40,485 nt of DNA, from NCBI GenBank assembly GCA_913058215.1, contig CAJXQE010000015.1, positions 1-40,485 of the forward strand, written 5' to 3'. Both the position numbers and the translations under genes were made by a program. This DNA comes from an uncultured Verrucomicrobiales bacterium (lineage in GTDB: Bacteria; Verrucomicrobiota; Verrucomicrobiia; Verrucomicrobiales; DEV007). This document shows positions 26,301-33,970 of the stretch, piece after piece. The stretch's first letter is position 1. Each line of letters starts with the position of its first letter. A model generated the notes under the pieces. It saw nothing but the letters and a program-made list of their open reading frames with translations, was not told the origin of the DNA and ran no database searches.

Positions 26301-27144
26301 CACTGATGACCTCTACGAGAACAATGATGTCATGGGGACCGCGTATAGTCTCGGATTCACCGAAGAGACCTGGTTCAGCGATTCCCTGGGAACAGCCATT
26401 GCTGAGGATATTGACTGGTATAAGGTCAGCCTTGGTGGAAGTAACAATCAAGTGGACATTCTGCTCACTTTTCCTGCGTCATCGGGTGACATTGACTTGG
26501 GCCTTTATGACGGTGCTGGAACGATGTTGAAGCAGTCTACTTCAACCGATCCCAACGAGGCGATCAGTCACTTGTTTCCGGGTAACGGGGGCGATTACTA
26601 CATCCGTGTAGCGCCGAAATCCGGAACCGGTGGGGGAGTGTATGACTTGAAATGGAAGTCTTTGACGTCCGGCGAAAACGGGAACCTTGTGGATGCAGCC
26701 CTTGGTAAGAACCTGGCAGCGTTGCGAGGGAAGAACTCAGTCAGTACGTTCGGCGGCGGTGGGCAGACTCTCTCATCTACAAGTAAGAGTAACAAAGCGC
26801 ATATAGCCTACTTCTCGGTTGAGAACGAAGGAGCTGTTGATACGGATGTGGTTACGAGCGGTACTCGTGCCAGTCGATATTTCAATGTAGTCTATTACCG
26901 TTTGGATAACGGAGTTTGGACAAATGTGACCGGGGAGGTAACAACTTCAGTTGGAGTGGGCTTCACCCCTCTTGAGGAGAAGTCCTATAAGGTATTTGTC
27001 AAACCCCGGAAGCTTAAGAAAACGCAGACAAAATCTACGAAAATCTGGATAAGGTCTTATCTGGATACGGATTCTACAGTCGTTGACGTTTCCCGTTTCT
27101 CAGTGAAGAAAAAAGGGGCACGGAAGAAGAAAAGGAAAAGATAG
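23398..27144 (+). CDS. Exported metzincin-like metalloprotease with PPC and four FN3 domains
   Basis: The start is ATG 23398 (1248 residues), which puts the hydrophobic export segment IFSIATALVIAVAVLLVL at the N-terminus. A pro-region runs to about residue 250. The protease domain has HEAGHQLGLGHD at 383-394 (zinc ligands and general base of the HExxHxxGxxH type) and a likely Met-turn IMGASYG near 417. A pre-peptidase C-terminal-like domain follows at about 455-585. Four fibronectin type III modules begin near 590, 684, 780 and 873, each with TYYY-type strands. A second PPC-like domain lies at about 967-1080, then a C-terminal domain ending in a Lys/Arg-rich tail. It probably cleaves protein outside the cell or on its surface. 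A strong terminator follows. The first hydrophobic segment could be a signal peptide or an uncleaved anchor. Confidence 0.85.
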   Translation: MNSRIFSIATALVIAVAVLLVLKGYDRDKGSDSPGVRETEVASVLPSSENGSVATEEVVESDIHSDEVNSSVSVVTKKAEPLDEIEKSKGKSITMEPGVNKSGERTFASLARFGKAEIPAGIFDVLYEAEKGDTVTISEEPPLSGIVSMKEAKEGAGKVIGVSLDLFAHSSLFLAQDPEGLVTGSITQKDSPVAFEITMADKDADKVLLERKAIDDLICAKVEHGAAAVGLIPAPDNGEEEASEGEGDPQGVIPTLNSLPGAARVIYLDFDGETVTGSSWNTINGRDGSPINAAAYGNQNNIQGIWEVMAEDFAPFNVNVTTQRSVFNNASSANRCMVIFTPTTDFYPGAGGVAYLNSYGSNSNYMCWVFNAGLNGASEAGSHEAGHQLGLGHDATSSASYYGGHTHSSGVEWGPIMGASYGQHIVQWSKGEYPDANNQQDDLVRITQDLPYRTDDYGNTTGSPSIITAGSARAFTRNGIIERTSDVDMFRLTTNKAGAITLSAATISNYRDLDIRLRLLNSSGGVIQSNNPTGGPGSNPWSASINSGSNPAGTYYIEVSGVGLGTGLTGYTDYGSLGQYTLTGTYAHSDIPSPPTGLTAADNTTALGIAVTWDSLQDATGYRLYFNTSNASGSATLLTDTAGTSFTHTSGTVPETTYYYWLKAYNAVGESGFSAVETGSRALPLPDVPSGLSATDRTNSNYIRVTWSAASWASGYKLYRNTSNSTSGGQLIQTLSGGATVAYNDTSPTPETNYYYYVTSTNTSGESGFSNIDVGVRRSPLPDRPDGVTATDGTSNVYTEVTWNAVSNVTGYRIYRHTASNGAGSFLANSPTTSYQDTSGVGGTTYYYYVYAYNNDGNSPASLRDAGFREVAPPNAPGGVTVEKGLSGTSVKVSWDGTAETTQYQVFRGFTDSPNEAFYLGNTTGNLFFRDYSALDGRTYFYFVKAINSAGSSSFDTGDYGHTTAESLTDDLYENNDVMGTAYSLGFTEETWFSDSLGTAIAEDIDWYKVSLGGSNNQVDILLTFPASSGDIDLGLYDGAGTMLKQSTSTDPNEAISHLFPGNGGDYYIRVAPKSGTGGGVYDLKWKSLTSGENGNLVDAALGKNLAALRGKNSVSTFGGGGQTLSSTSKSNKAHIAYFSVENEGAVDTDVVTSGTRASRYFNVVYYRLDNGVWTNVTGEVTTSVGVGFTPLEEKSYKVFVKPRKLKKTQTKSTKIWIRSYLDTDSTVVDVSRFSVKKKGARKKKRKR

Positions 27145-27192
27145 CCGACGAGGCAATTCTACTGAACCGGAAACACTTTTTCCGGAGTGAAG

Positions 27193-27219
27193 GCAGTGAT
27201 TCATGAATCACTGCTTTTT
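27193..27219. terminator. Strong, probably bidirectional terminator between convergent genes
   Basis: GCAGTGATTCATGAATCACTGC (27193-27214) is a perfect 22-base palindrome followed by TTTTT on the plus strand. It ends transcription of the protease gene and overlaps the stop codon (27208-27210) of the convergent phosphorylase gene. A second hairpin, CCGGAAA/TTTCCGG at 27167-27185, precedes it. Confidence 0.85.
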
Positions 27220-28938
27220 CTGTATTCGGAGCCAACGGAAACCGCAAGGCTCGATCATTTTCAGCCCTTCTCCGGTTTCCGAAGCGATGAGCTGATGCGC
27301 ATCTTTAATCTGCAATCCGATTGTTTCGCTGACCTGAGCCGATAGATCCAGTTCCTCTTCCAGAAAATTGTAGAGACAAAGGATTTCTGTTCCCGTTGCG
27401 GGGCAGGTGCGAATAAAGGCAAATAAACCGGGAGCAGTTGAAAGAACTGTAAATGCTGCTCCCGGGGAAAATGCCGATTCTTCCCGTCTGATTTTCAAGA
27501 GCGATTGGTATTGCTCAAAATTGATGTTCTGCGCAGAACCATCCTTGTTCAGTTCCGCTTTCAGGTCCTGCAGGTTCCATTTTTTCCGGTTGATGGCGCG
27601 GTTGTACCCCAGCTTCTTCAATCCTTCGAGATCGTTTGGGGTTCCAAGAAGAGAGTGAATATAAATCGCAGGTATTCCCGGCATCGAAAGCATCAAAGCC
27701 TGCGATGAAAGGAATCGCCTCGTACTTAGTTGTTCATCGCCCTTAACTCTCAGTGCTTCCATGTAGGAAATGTTGAGTTCATAGGGGGATTCGCTTCCAT
27801 CCGGCATGGCGCGCATTGATACCTGTCCGTCCCGTTCCCTGACCTGATCTATCAGCCAGTCCAAATCCTCTTTACCGACGAGACCCTGAAGTGGACGAAC
27901 CCCAATCCCGTCATGAGAAGCTGTGAAATTTAGAAAGCACTGTCCTTTGGGAAGGGTGGGAAGCGAATCTGCCCATTTGGCGAGAAGACTCGAATCGTTC
28001 TTCAGGTAACCATAAAGAACCAGAGGAGGCAGGGAAAAGTTGTAGACCATGTGAGCCTCATCGCCTTTTCCGAAATAGCTGAGATTCTCTTCATGGGGAA
28101 CGTTGGTTTCGGTCAGGAGGATTGAATCCGGCGAAACGATATTGAGGACATCGCGAAAAAGTTTTACCACCTCGTGTGTCTCCGGCAGGTGAAGACAGTC
28201 TGTTCCAATCTTTTTCCAGAGAAATGCGACCGCGTCGAGACGAAGGAATCTAGATCCCTTGGAAAGATAAAGGAACAGAATGTCGAGAAACTCAAAGAGC
28301 AGGTCTGGGTTTTTCCAGTTCAAGTCGACCTGATCAGAACTGAAGGTTGTCCAGACCCACTTATCGCCGTTGCGTGTTGGTGTCTTTGTCAGCAGCTCGC
28401 TGGAGCGGGGGCGGACGACTTCAGAGAAGTCTGCATCAGGATCGGCAGTGACAAAATAGTCCCTGGCCGGAGCAACTCCGATCACAAAGTCACGGAACCA
28501 TTGGTTCTTACGTGAACAGTGGTTGAGAACAAAATCGAACATCAGGTCGAAGTCCTCCCCAAGTTTTTCGATATCCGACCAGGTGCCGCAGGTGGAATCA
28601 ATTTTGCGGTAGTCGATGACGCTGAATCCGTCATCGGAAGACCACGGGAAAAATGGCAGAAGGTGAACGATCTCAATCGCTTCTTCTACTTCTTCTTTAA
28701 GGAACTGATGAAGCACTGACAGAGGCGCCTTATTCCCGTCTTGAAGGGAATCCGCATAGGTGATCAGCATGGTGTCTCTCTCCGACCATCTTGATTTCGA
28801 ACCTTCTTTGGCGGTGATCCCGTAGCGGCCGAGCATCATGCGAAACCGCCGAAGCAAATCGGGTGCGGCCTCTTTCCCATATAATTTTACCAGCCGTCGC
28901 CGCAGCCGGTTTTCAAGTTCCCTGGATAGATGAGTCAT
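27208..28938 (-). CDS. GH13_18 sugar phosphorylase, probable glucosylglycerate phosphorylase
   Basis: The 576-residue protein is a sucrose-phosphorylase-type (GH13 subfamily 18) enzyme. Visible are LPFFPWSSDDGFSVIDY, the nucleophile Asp235 in RFLRLDAVAFLWK, the acid/base Glu277 in ILLTETNVPHEEN, and Asp343 in FTASHDGIGVRP. The family splits a glucoside with phosphate to give glucose 1-phosphate; members act on sucrose, sucrose phosphate, glucosylglycerol or glucosylglycerate. The gene overlaps a GT4 glycosyltransferase gene by 4 bases and lies in the same cluster as GpgS, so glucosylglycerate recycling is the likeliest role. The exact substrate is inference from context. Its stop codon lies inside the terminator palindrome. 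Confidence 0.85.
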   Translation of the reverse strand: MTHLSRELENRLRRRLVKLYGKEAAPDLLRRFRMMLGRYGITAKEGSKSRWSERDTMLITYADSLQDGNKAPLSVLHQFLKEEVEEAIEIVHLLPFFPWSSDDGFSVIDYRKIDSTCGTWSDIEKLGEDFDLMFDFVLNHCSRKNQWFRDFVIGVAPARDYFVTADPDADFSEVVRPRSSELLTKTPTRNGDKWVWTTFSSDQVDLNWKNPDLLFEFLDILFLYLSKGSRFLRLDAVAFLWKKIGTDCLHLPETHEVVKLFRDVLNIVSPDSILLTETNVPHEENLSYFGKGDEAHMVYNFSLPPLVLYGYLKNDSSLLAKWADSLPTLPKGQCFLNFTASHDGIGVRPLQGLVGKEDLDWLIDQVRERDGQVSMRAMPDGSESPYELNISYMEALRVKGDEQLSTRRFLSSQALMLSMPGIPAIYIHSLLGTPNDLEGLKKLGYNRAINRKKWNLQDLKAELNKDGSAQNINFEQYQSLLKIRREESAFSPGAAFTVLSTAPGLFAFIRTCPATGTEILCLYNFLEEELDLSAQVSETIGLQIKDAHQLIASETGEGLKMIEPCGFRWLRIQKKQ

Positions 28939-30221
28939 TTGCCAGTCCCCTTATTTTTGCCGTTTCTGGGAGCCCATCCGGTCAGTGCTCCGAGAATGGA
29001 TGCAAAGCTGCGCCTGAGCACTTCATAGCTGTAGAAGTGACTCGCCACTTCGTAATTTTTCTCGACTGTTTCCTGTCGGTACTGCTCATCGTCAAGCAGT
29101 CGCCGAACGTGCCGGACTACGCTGTGCGTCACGACTCCGTCCATCACTGCAAGTTGAAATCCCTTGGGCTCGATGTCTTCCACAAAAATACTGTAGCGAT
29201 TGATCACGACCGGTTTCTTAAAATAAATTGCTTCAAGCAAGGCGTTACCGAATCCTTCGTAAGTGCTGGGATAAGTTACGAGATCAGCGTGTGGATACAG
29301 ATCCCACAGAGTATAGAGTTTTCTGCCGTCGGAATCGAGTTGGCGAACTTCGCTGACCCGATCGCCGACGAAACGGAGATCGACATTTTCCTGATTCGCC
29401 AGTTCCTCGAGCATCCCCTGATATTCGTAACCTTCGTCTCCCGAGTCATGAGAAATCACCAGTTTGCAACGGGGATCTTTGAGCATACCAACCAGCTTGA
29501 TGGCATGCTCGATTCCTTTTCGAGGAACGATTCGTGTGGGCTGCAGGATGAAAATATCATCGTCTGAAAGGTTGAGACTCTTGCGAACGTCATCTGCGTA
29601 GTTATCAACAGGCTCCGGCGGTTGTTCGAAATCAAATACGTTGGGAATGAGGATGGCGCCGACTCCTTTCCTTCGGGAAATTTGTTCCTGGGCTGCTGCG
29701 TTAATCACGGTGTGCACCATGTTAGGGAGGCGCGGCGGAAATGCCATGTCGAGCAGGTCGTTGACCCCTGAGATGGAAAACCTGGTTCGCTCCCAATAGA
29801 AATCATGATGATGAGCGATCGTGGGTATCCCGGTTTCGGCGATGAACTCCGTAATGGCCATGCCGAGCGGGAGGTTCATGGGGATTGTGATCGCATTCTC
29901 CGGAACCAGGACATCGATCGAAAATTTCTCCACAAACTGATAAAGGGTGTGTTTCAGATAATCTGCTAAAATCCGGATCCGGTCGGACACTTCTCGCGAA
30001 CGCACGGTCGTCGACCAGATTCGTCGGTTGATCCACTCGTTTTCAGGGTGCCCGAAATAGGCCTCGGGAACACACATGGAAATTTCATCCTGTCGATCGC
30101 TAAGCCCTGAATACCAATGAGATATATGACCATCCCTCCACAACACTTCGGCCCACTTGGCTGCCTCCAAAGAGACGCCGTCGGTACCGGAAAATCGTGT
30201 TGATACAAATCCAAAATTCAT
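28935..30221 (-). CDS. GT4 glycosyltransferase, candidate mannosylglucosylglycerate-type synthase
   Basis: ATG at 30221 is chosen because it gives MNFGFVSTRFSGTDGVSLEA, the typical beginning of a GT-B enzyme with its glycine-containing first loop; a longer frame adds 14 unlikely residues. The protein has 428 residues. The C-terminal nucleotide-sugar domain has LQPTRIVPRKGIEHAIKL and the E-x7-E motif within YPSTYEGFGNALLEA. Such retaining enzymes transfer a hexose from a nucleotide sugar in the cytoplasm. Directly upstream of the phosphorylase and divergent from GpgS, it could add mannose to glucosylglycerate or its 3-phosphate, as MggA/MggS-type enzymes do in Petrotoga and Rhodopirellula. That assignment needs a family comparison; donor and acceptor cannot be read directly. 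Confidence 0.75.
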   Translation of the reverse strand: MNFGFVSTRFSGTDGVSLEAAKWAEVLWRDGHISHWYSGLSDRQDEISMCVPEAYFGHPENEWINRRIWSTTVRSREVSDRIRILADYLKHTLYQFVEKFSIDVLVPENAITIPMNLPLGMAITEFIAETGIPTIAHHHDFYWERTRFSISGVNDLLDMAFPPRLPNMVHTVINAAAQEQISRRKGVGAILIPNVFDFEQPPEPVDNYADDVRKSLNLSDDDIFILQPTRIVPRKGIEHAIKLVGMLKDPRCKLVISHDSGDEGYEYQGMLEELANQENVDLRFVGDRVSEVRQLDSDGRKLYTLWDLYPHADLVTYPSTYEGFGNALLEAIYFKKPVVINRYSIFVEDIEPKGFQLAVMDGVVTHSVVRHVRRLLDDEQYRQETVEKNYEVASHFYSYEVLRRSFASILGALTGWAPRNGKNKGTGK

Positions 30222-30339
30222 TTTTGCTATTCTCGCCCTATTCCAGAAATACGCATTAATCATGCCCTTTCTTCGGGAAAAAACTTGGCGAAATTTCTTT
30301 CCTACCTCTGATCAAACACTAGGTTCTCCCAGAATATTC

Positions 30340-31518
30340 ATGGGCGAAGCTAAAAAAGAAACTGAAGTAGAACAAGTGTCGGAATATCGGCAAGAGCTCA
30401 TTGAGCTCCGGGAAATTCTGTTGGCCAACGTAGTCATGGCGGCGGAAATTCCTTCCCCGACTTTTCATGAAGAGGGGGTGGTCAAGTTTCTGTTCAACCG
30501 ATTTAACGAAGCGGGATTGAACAACGTATCCATTGATGAAGCGGGAAATGCCACAGGCTTTATCCCCGGCACAGTTGGCGAGCGTAATATCCTCGTGGCC
30601 GCTCATGTGGATAAGATCTGGGAAAAGAAAGAAGACCACACGATTTCTGTTTCTGCAGATTCAATGCAGGGGCGCGGGGTCGCGGACAACAGTCTTGGGG
30701 TCGCAGTCCTTGCAACTCTTCCGATCATTCTTGAGAAGTTGGATATTGAGCTGGAGTCCAATCTGATTCTGCTTGGAAATACCTGCAGTTTTGGTCGGGG
30801 TGATCTCGCCGGGATGAGATTCTTTCTGGAGAATACCAAAGTTGGGATTGACTCAGCGCTCTGTCTGGAAGGAACCCAATTGGGCCGTTTAAGCTATTCG
30901 AGTATGGGCATGGCCCGTGGTGAAATTGAGGTGAGCGTCGGGGAAGAGCCGGACGTTTTGCAGATGGATCGCTCCAGTGCAATCGGCTCTTTGAATAAAA
31001 TCATCAACTCGATCCTTGCGATCGAGCGTCCCGAAAAGCCGCGCACAGCGATTCTACTAGGCTCGGTTGAGGCTGGATCCGGCTATAATGTGCCGCCCAC
31101 GACCGGCAGGCTCCGTTTTGAAATTCGCAGTGAGAGTGCCGATGTTGTCGCGAGAGTACAGGGTGAGATTCAGGATATTGTAGAAGAGTGCAGGGCCATG
31201 GATCAGTGCGAAGCAAGTCTCGCGATTTTGGCGCAGCGTTCTCCCGGCGATATCGGGTTTGATCATCCTCTGGTTCGAAAGGCCAGAGAAACGCTCAGTG
31301 AGTTGGGTATTAAAACCAAGATTGCGCCAAGTGTTTCAGAGCTTTCTGCACTTCTCGACAAAAAAATTCCCGCGTTGACTTTGGGACTTACCAAAGGGGA
31401 CAATCGTCACGCAAAAAATGAATCGATTTTGATTGAGCCAGTCTTCGATGGGCTGGCTCAGTTGGTTTCGCTTTTGAAATTCATGGATTCCTCCTTTGAT
31501 CCGACAGACGAAAAATGA
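30340..31518 (+). CDS. M20/M28-like metallohydrolase homologue lacking the catalytic Glu pair
   Basis: From ATG 30340 the protein has 392 residues (an in-frame ATG at 30262 would add 26). The M20 plan is clear: a His-x-Asp site in ILVAAHVDKIWEKK, the bridging Asp in GRGVADNSLGVAVL, a later acidic site in ALCLEGTQLG, a dimerisation-like insert, and a final His in KGDNRHAKNESI. At the position of the usual EExG motif it reads LLGNTCSFGRGDLAG, so the general-base Glu and its partner are missing. It may be catalytically dead, bind ligand only, or use a different chemistry. It is first in the plus-strand arm and overlaps gpgS by 4 bases, so it is co-translated with the solute-synthesis genes. No signal peptide is seen. 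Confidence 0.75.
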   Translation: MGEAKKETEVEQVSEYRQELIELREILLANVVMAAEIPSPTFHEEGVVKFLFNRFNEAGLNNVSIDEAGNATGFIPGTVGERNILVAAHVDKIWEKKEDHTISVSADSMQGRGVADNSLGVAVLATLPIILEKLDIELESNLILLGNTCSFGRGDLAGMRFFLENTKVGIDSALCLEGTQLGRLSYSSMGMARGEIEVSVGEEPDVLQMDRSSAIGSLNKIINSILAIERPEKPRTAILLGSVEAGSGYNVPPTTGRLRFEIRSESADVVARVQGEIQDIVEECRAMDQCEASLAILAQRSPGDIGFDHPLVRKARETLSELGIKTKIAPSVSELSALLDKKIPALTLGLTKGDNRHAKNESILIEPVFDGLAQLVSLLKFMDSSFDPTDEK

Positions 31519-32504
31519 GTTCGACGACTAAAATTATTTCGGACTGGCTTTCGACAAATACCTATCATCACAGCGATTTCTGGGATGTGGAAAAGCTGGT
31601 TGAGGCAAAGGAGAAATCGGGGCAGAGCATCAGTCTCTGTATTCCCACGCTGAACGAGGAAAAGACGATTGGGAAAGAGATTATCATTTTCAAAAGTGAA
31701 CTGATGGATCGCTATCCGCTCGTGGACGAAATTGCAGTCATTGATTCAGGATCGAAAGACAAGACCCTCGAAGTCGCTGCCAGCTATGGTGCAGACACCT
31801 ATTTATCAGCAGATATTCTTCCTGAGGAAGGATTCAAACCGGGGAAAGGGGAGAATCTGTGGAAGGCGATTCACCAGTTAAAAGGGGATATCATTTGCTA
31901 CGTTGATGCCGACATTACGAATATTCACGCGCGTTTTGTGACCGGGCTGGTCGCTCCACTGATCTACCGTCCGGAAGTTCATTATGTAAAAGCATTCTAT
32001 GATCGCCCGCTGGCTTTTTCGGAAGGCGTCAGGCCCTCGGGAGGAGGACGGGTCACTGAGATTCTAGTGCGCCCGCTTTTTTCTCTATTCTTCCCTGAAC
32101 TCACGGCAATGGTTCAGCCTTTGTCAGGCGAATATGCGGTGCGCCGTGAAGTGCTGGAGGAAATCCCGTTCCCGATCGGTTACGGCGTTGAAACCTCCCA
32201 TTTGATTGATGTTTATCAAAAGTGGGGCCTCAGTGCTTTTGCTCAAACGGATCTCGACAGCCGGGTACACCGGAATCAGGCGACCACCGATTTGGGGAAG
32301 ATGGCATTCGGGATTCTTCAAAGTTTTCTCAATCGTCTTGAGAGTTTGGGAATGGTCACAGACCTGCCGCAAATGGAAACGATTTTTCGGCAGTTTCAGG
32401 TGGAAGGGAAGACTTATGAGCAGGTTTTGAAAGAGATTGTCGAAGAGGAACGCCCTCCTATGAACACGATTCCAGCTTATCTCAAAAGCCGGGGCAGAGG
32501 TTGA
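31515..32504 (+). CDS. gpgS: Glucosyl-3-phosphoglycerate synthase
   Basis: This 329-residue GT-A enzyme (GT81/GT2 type) has SISLCIPTLNEEKTIGKE, the DxD-type metal and nucleotide site ICYVDADITNIH (Asp131-Asp133), and the blocks SGGGRVTEILVRPLFSLFFP and QPLSGEYAVRREVLEEIPFP, then GYGVETSHLID, which are characteristic of GpgS. It joins glucose from a nucleotide sugar to 3-phosphoglycerate, giving glucosyl-3-phosphoglycerate, the precursor of glucosylglycerate and mannosylglucosylglycerate. These are cytoplasmic compatible solutes for salt stress or nitrogen limitation. The start overlaps the M20-like gene by 4 bases; the second GT4 gene begins 7 bases after its stop. The length agrees with known enzymes (about 325-335). 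Confidence in the family is high. Confidence 0.9.
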   Translation: MSSTTKIISDWLSTNTYHHSDFWDVEKLVEAKEKSGQSISLCIPTLNEEKTIGKEIIIFKSELMDRYPLVDEIAVIDSGSKDKTLEVAASYGADTYLSADILPEEGFKPGKGENLWKAIHQLKGDIICYVDADITNIHARFVTGLVAPLIYRPEVHYVKAFYDRPLAFSEGVRPSGGGRVTEILVRPLFSLFFPELTAMVQPLSGEYAVRREVLEEIPFPIGYGVETSHLIDVYQKWGLSAFAQTDLDSRVHRNQATTDLGKMAFGILQSFLNRLESLGMVTDLPQMETIFRQFQVEGKTYEQVLKEIVEEERPPMNTIPAYLKSRGRG

Positions 32505-32511
32505 ATTGAAG

Positions 32512-33960
32512 ATGAAAGTAGCCGTAGTCCATTATCATTTGAGGCGCGGCGGGGTGACCCGCGTCATCGAATCGGCCATGGCGGCTGTTGCAGGTAAAGA
32601 ATGTGAGGTTCTGGTGATTTCCGGGGAAGAGCCTGCTTCCCGAACTGATTTTCCGGATGCGAAAGTTCTGCCCGGTCTGGCGTATCGAAGATCGGGAAAT
32701 GTAACTATTTCCATGAGTCTCACAGAGGCACTCATGGAAATGGCCCGCGATCATTTTGGATCGCTTCCTGATATTTGGCACTTCCATAATCACAGTCTCG
32801 GTAAAAATGTTCTTGTTCCCAGTGTCACTCGTGAACTTGCGGAGCGCGGTCAGCGGGTGCTTCTCCAGATGCATGATTTTTCTGAAGATGGACGGCCAAC
32901 AAATTATGCGACTCAGCGATCTTTCTACGATTCCGAGTTGAGATTTGAAGCAGGCGTCTATCCCCTGGCGAAACAAATTCACTATGCTGCGATTAATAAG
33001 CGGGATTGGAGTTTTCTAGCATCAGCAGGAGTTCCATCGGGGAATTTACACCTTCTTCCCAATGCCGTGACCGGATTGGAAGTGCAGACAAAGCCGGATG
33101 ATCGCCCCTTCGCGAAGGATAAAATTTTTGCCTTGTATCCGACCCGCGGGATCAGGCGGAAAAATATTGGTGAGTTGCTTTTGTTGTCCCAGCTTCATGA
33201 GGGGCGTATTCATTTTGCCACCACGCTGTCTCCCGAGAATCCCGAGTGGATATCGATTCATGATCAATGGAAAGTTCTGGCAGCGGAGTTGGAACTGCCG
33301 GTTACTCTTGGCATGTGCGACGACGGTCAGTATCCGTTTACCGATTTGATAGGATGGTCGGATTTGATTGTTACGACGAGCATAGCAGAGGGGTTTGGTC
33401 TTGCTTTTCTGGAACCCTGGCTTGTGGGGAAATCGGTCGCAGGTCGCAATCTTCCATCCATTACCGATGACTTTTCCGCGCAGGGAATTGAGCTCGGTCA
33501 TCTCTACGAACGGATCAATATTCCTCTTGTTTGGTTGGATGAAAACGAGATTCGAAAGGAGATGGACTCGGCGCTGCGCCAAGGATACCTCGCTTATCAT
33601 CGCAAGCTTCCCGGGGATGCGGTGGAAAAGGCGTGGGCTCATTGGGTGCAGAAGGGCTGTATCGATTTTGGAAAGTTGAGTGAGAGATTTCAGATGGAGA
33701 TCCTCAGGAAGATTGCAGGAAACCCGGAGTTAATAAATGAGTTGGAAGTTCCCAATATAGCTCCCGGTACGGAGCAGGAGATCGCTGAGAAAAGAGAACT
33801 GATCCAAGGGCTCTACTGTGTCGAATCCTATGGTAACCGCTTGAAAGAGATTTACGGGAAAGTGCGGAAAGGATGGACCGGGAAAGTCCGTCACGTGGAG
33901 ACTGGGGAAGTTCTAAATCAATTCCTCGATCCGGGTCGTTTGAATCTGCTGAGAACCTAG
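32512..33960 (+). CDS. GT4-type (GT-B) glycosyltransferase downstream of gpgS
   Basis: ATG at 32512 gives 482 residues beginning MKVAVVHYHLRRGGVTRVIE; a TTG two codons earlier is closer to the possible ribosome site AGAGG (32496-32500) and cannot be excluded. The nucleotide-sugar domain carries LYPTRGIRRKNIGELLLLSQ and the E-x7-E motif in TTSIAEGFGLAFLEPWLVGK. A C-terminal extension of about 90 residues follows the usual core. It lies between GpgS and a HAD protein in a tight operon, so it probably acts on the same small solute. The divergent GT4 protein is a distant relative. One of the two may be the mannosyltransferase and the other a further extending or regulatory enzyme; which is which is open. 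Confidence 0.75.
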   Translation: MKVAVVHYHLRRGGVTRVIESAMAAVAGKECEVLVISGEEPASRTDFPDAKVLPGLAYRRSGNVTISMSLTEALMEMARDHFGSLPDIWHFHNHSLGKNVLVPSVTRELAERGQRVLLQMHDFSEDGRPTNYATQRSFYDSELRFEAGVYPLAKQIHYAAINKRDWSFLASAGVPSGNLHLLPNAVTGLEVQTKPDDRPFAKDKIFALYPTRGIRRKNIGELLLLSQLHEGRIHFATTLSPENPEWISIHDQWKVLAAELELPVTLGMCDDGQYPFTDLIGWSDLIVTTSIAEGFGLAFLEPWLVGKSVAGRNLPSITDDFSAQGIELGHLYERINIPLVWLDENEIRKEMDSALRQGYLAYHRKLPGDAVEKAWAHWVQKGCIDFGKLSERFQMEILRKIAGNPELINELEVPNIAPGTEQEIAEKRELIQGLYCVESYGNRLKEIYGKVRKGWTGKVRHVETGEVLNQFLDPGRLNLLRT

Positions 33961-33970
33961 GGGCACGAGC

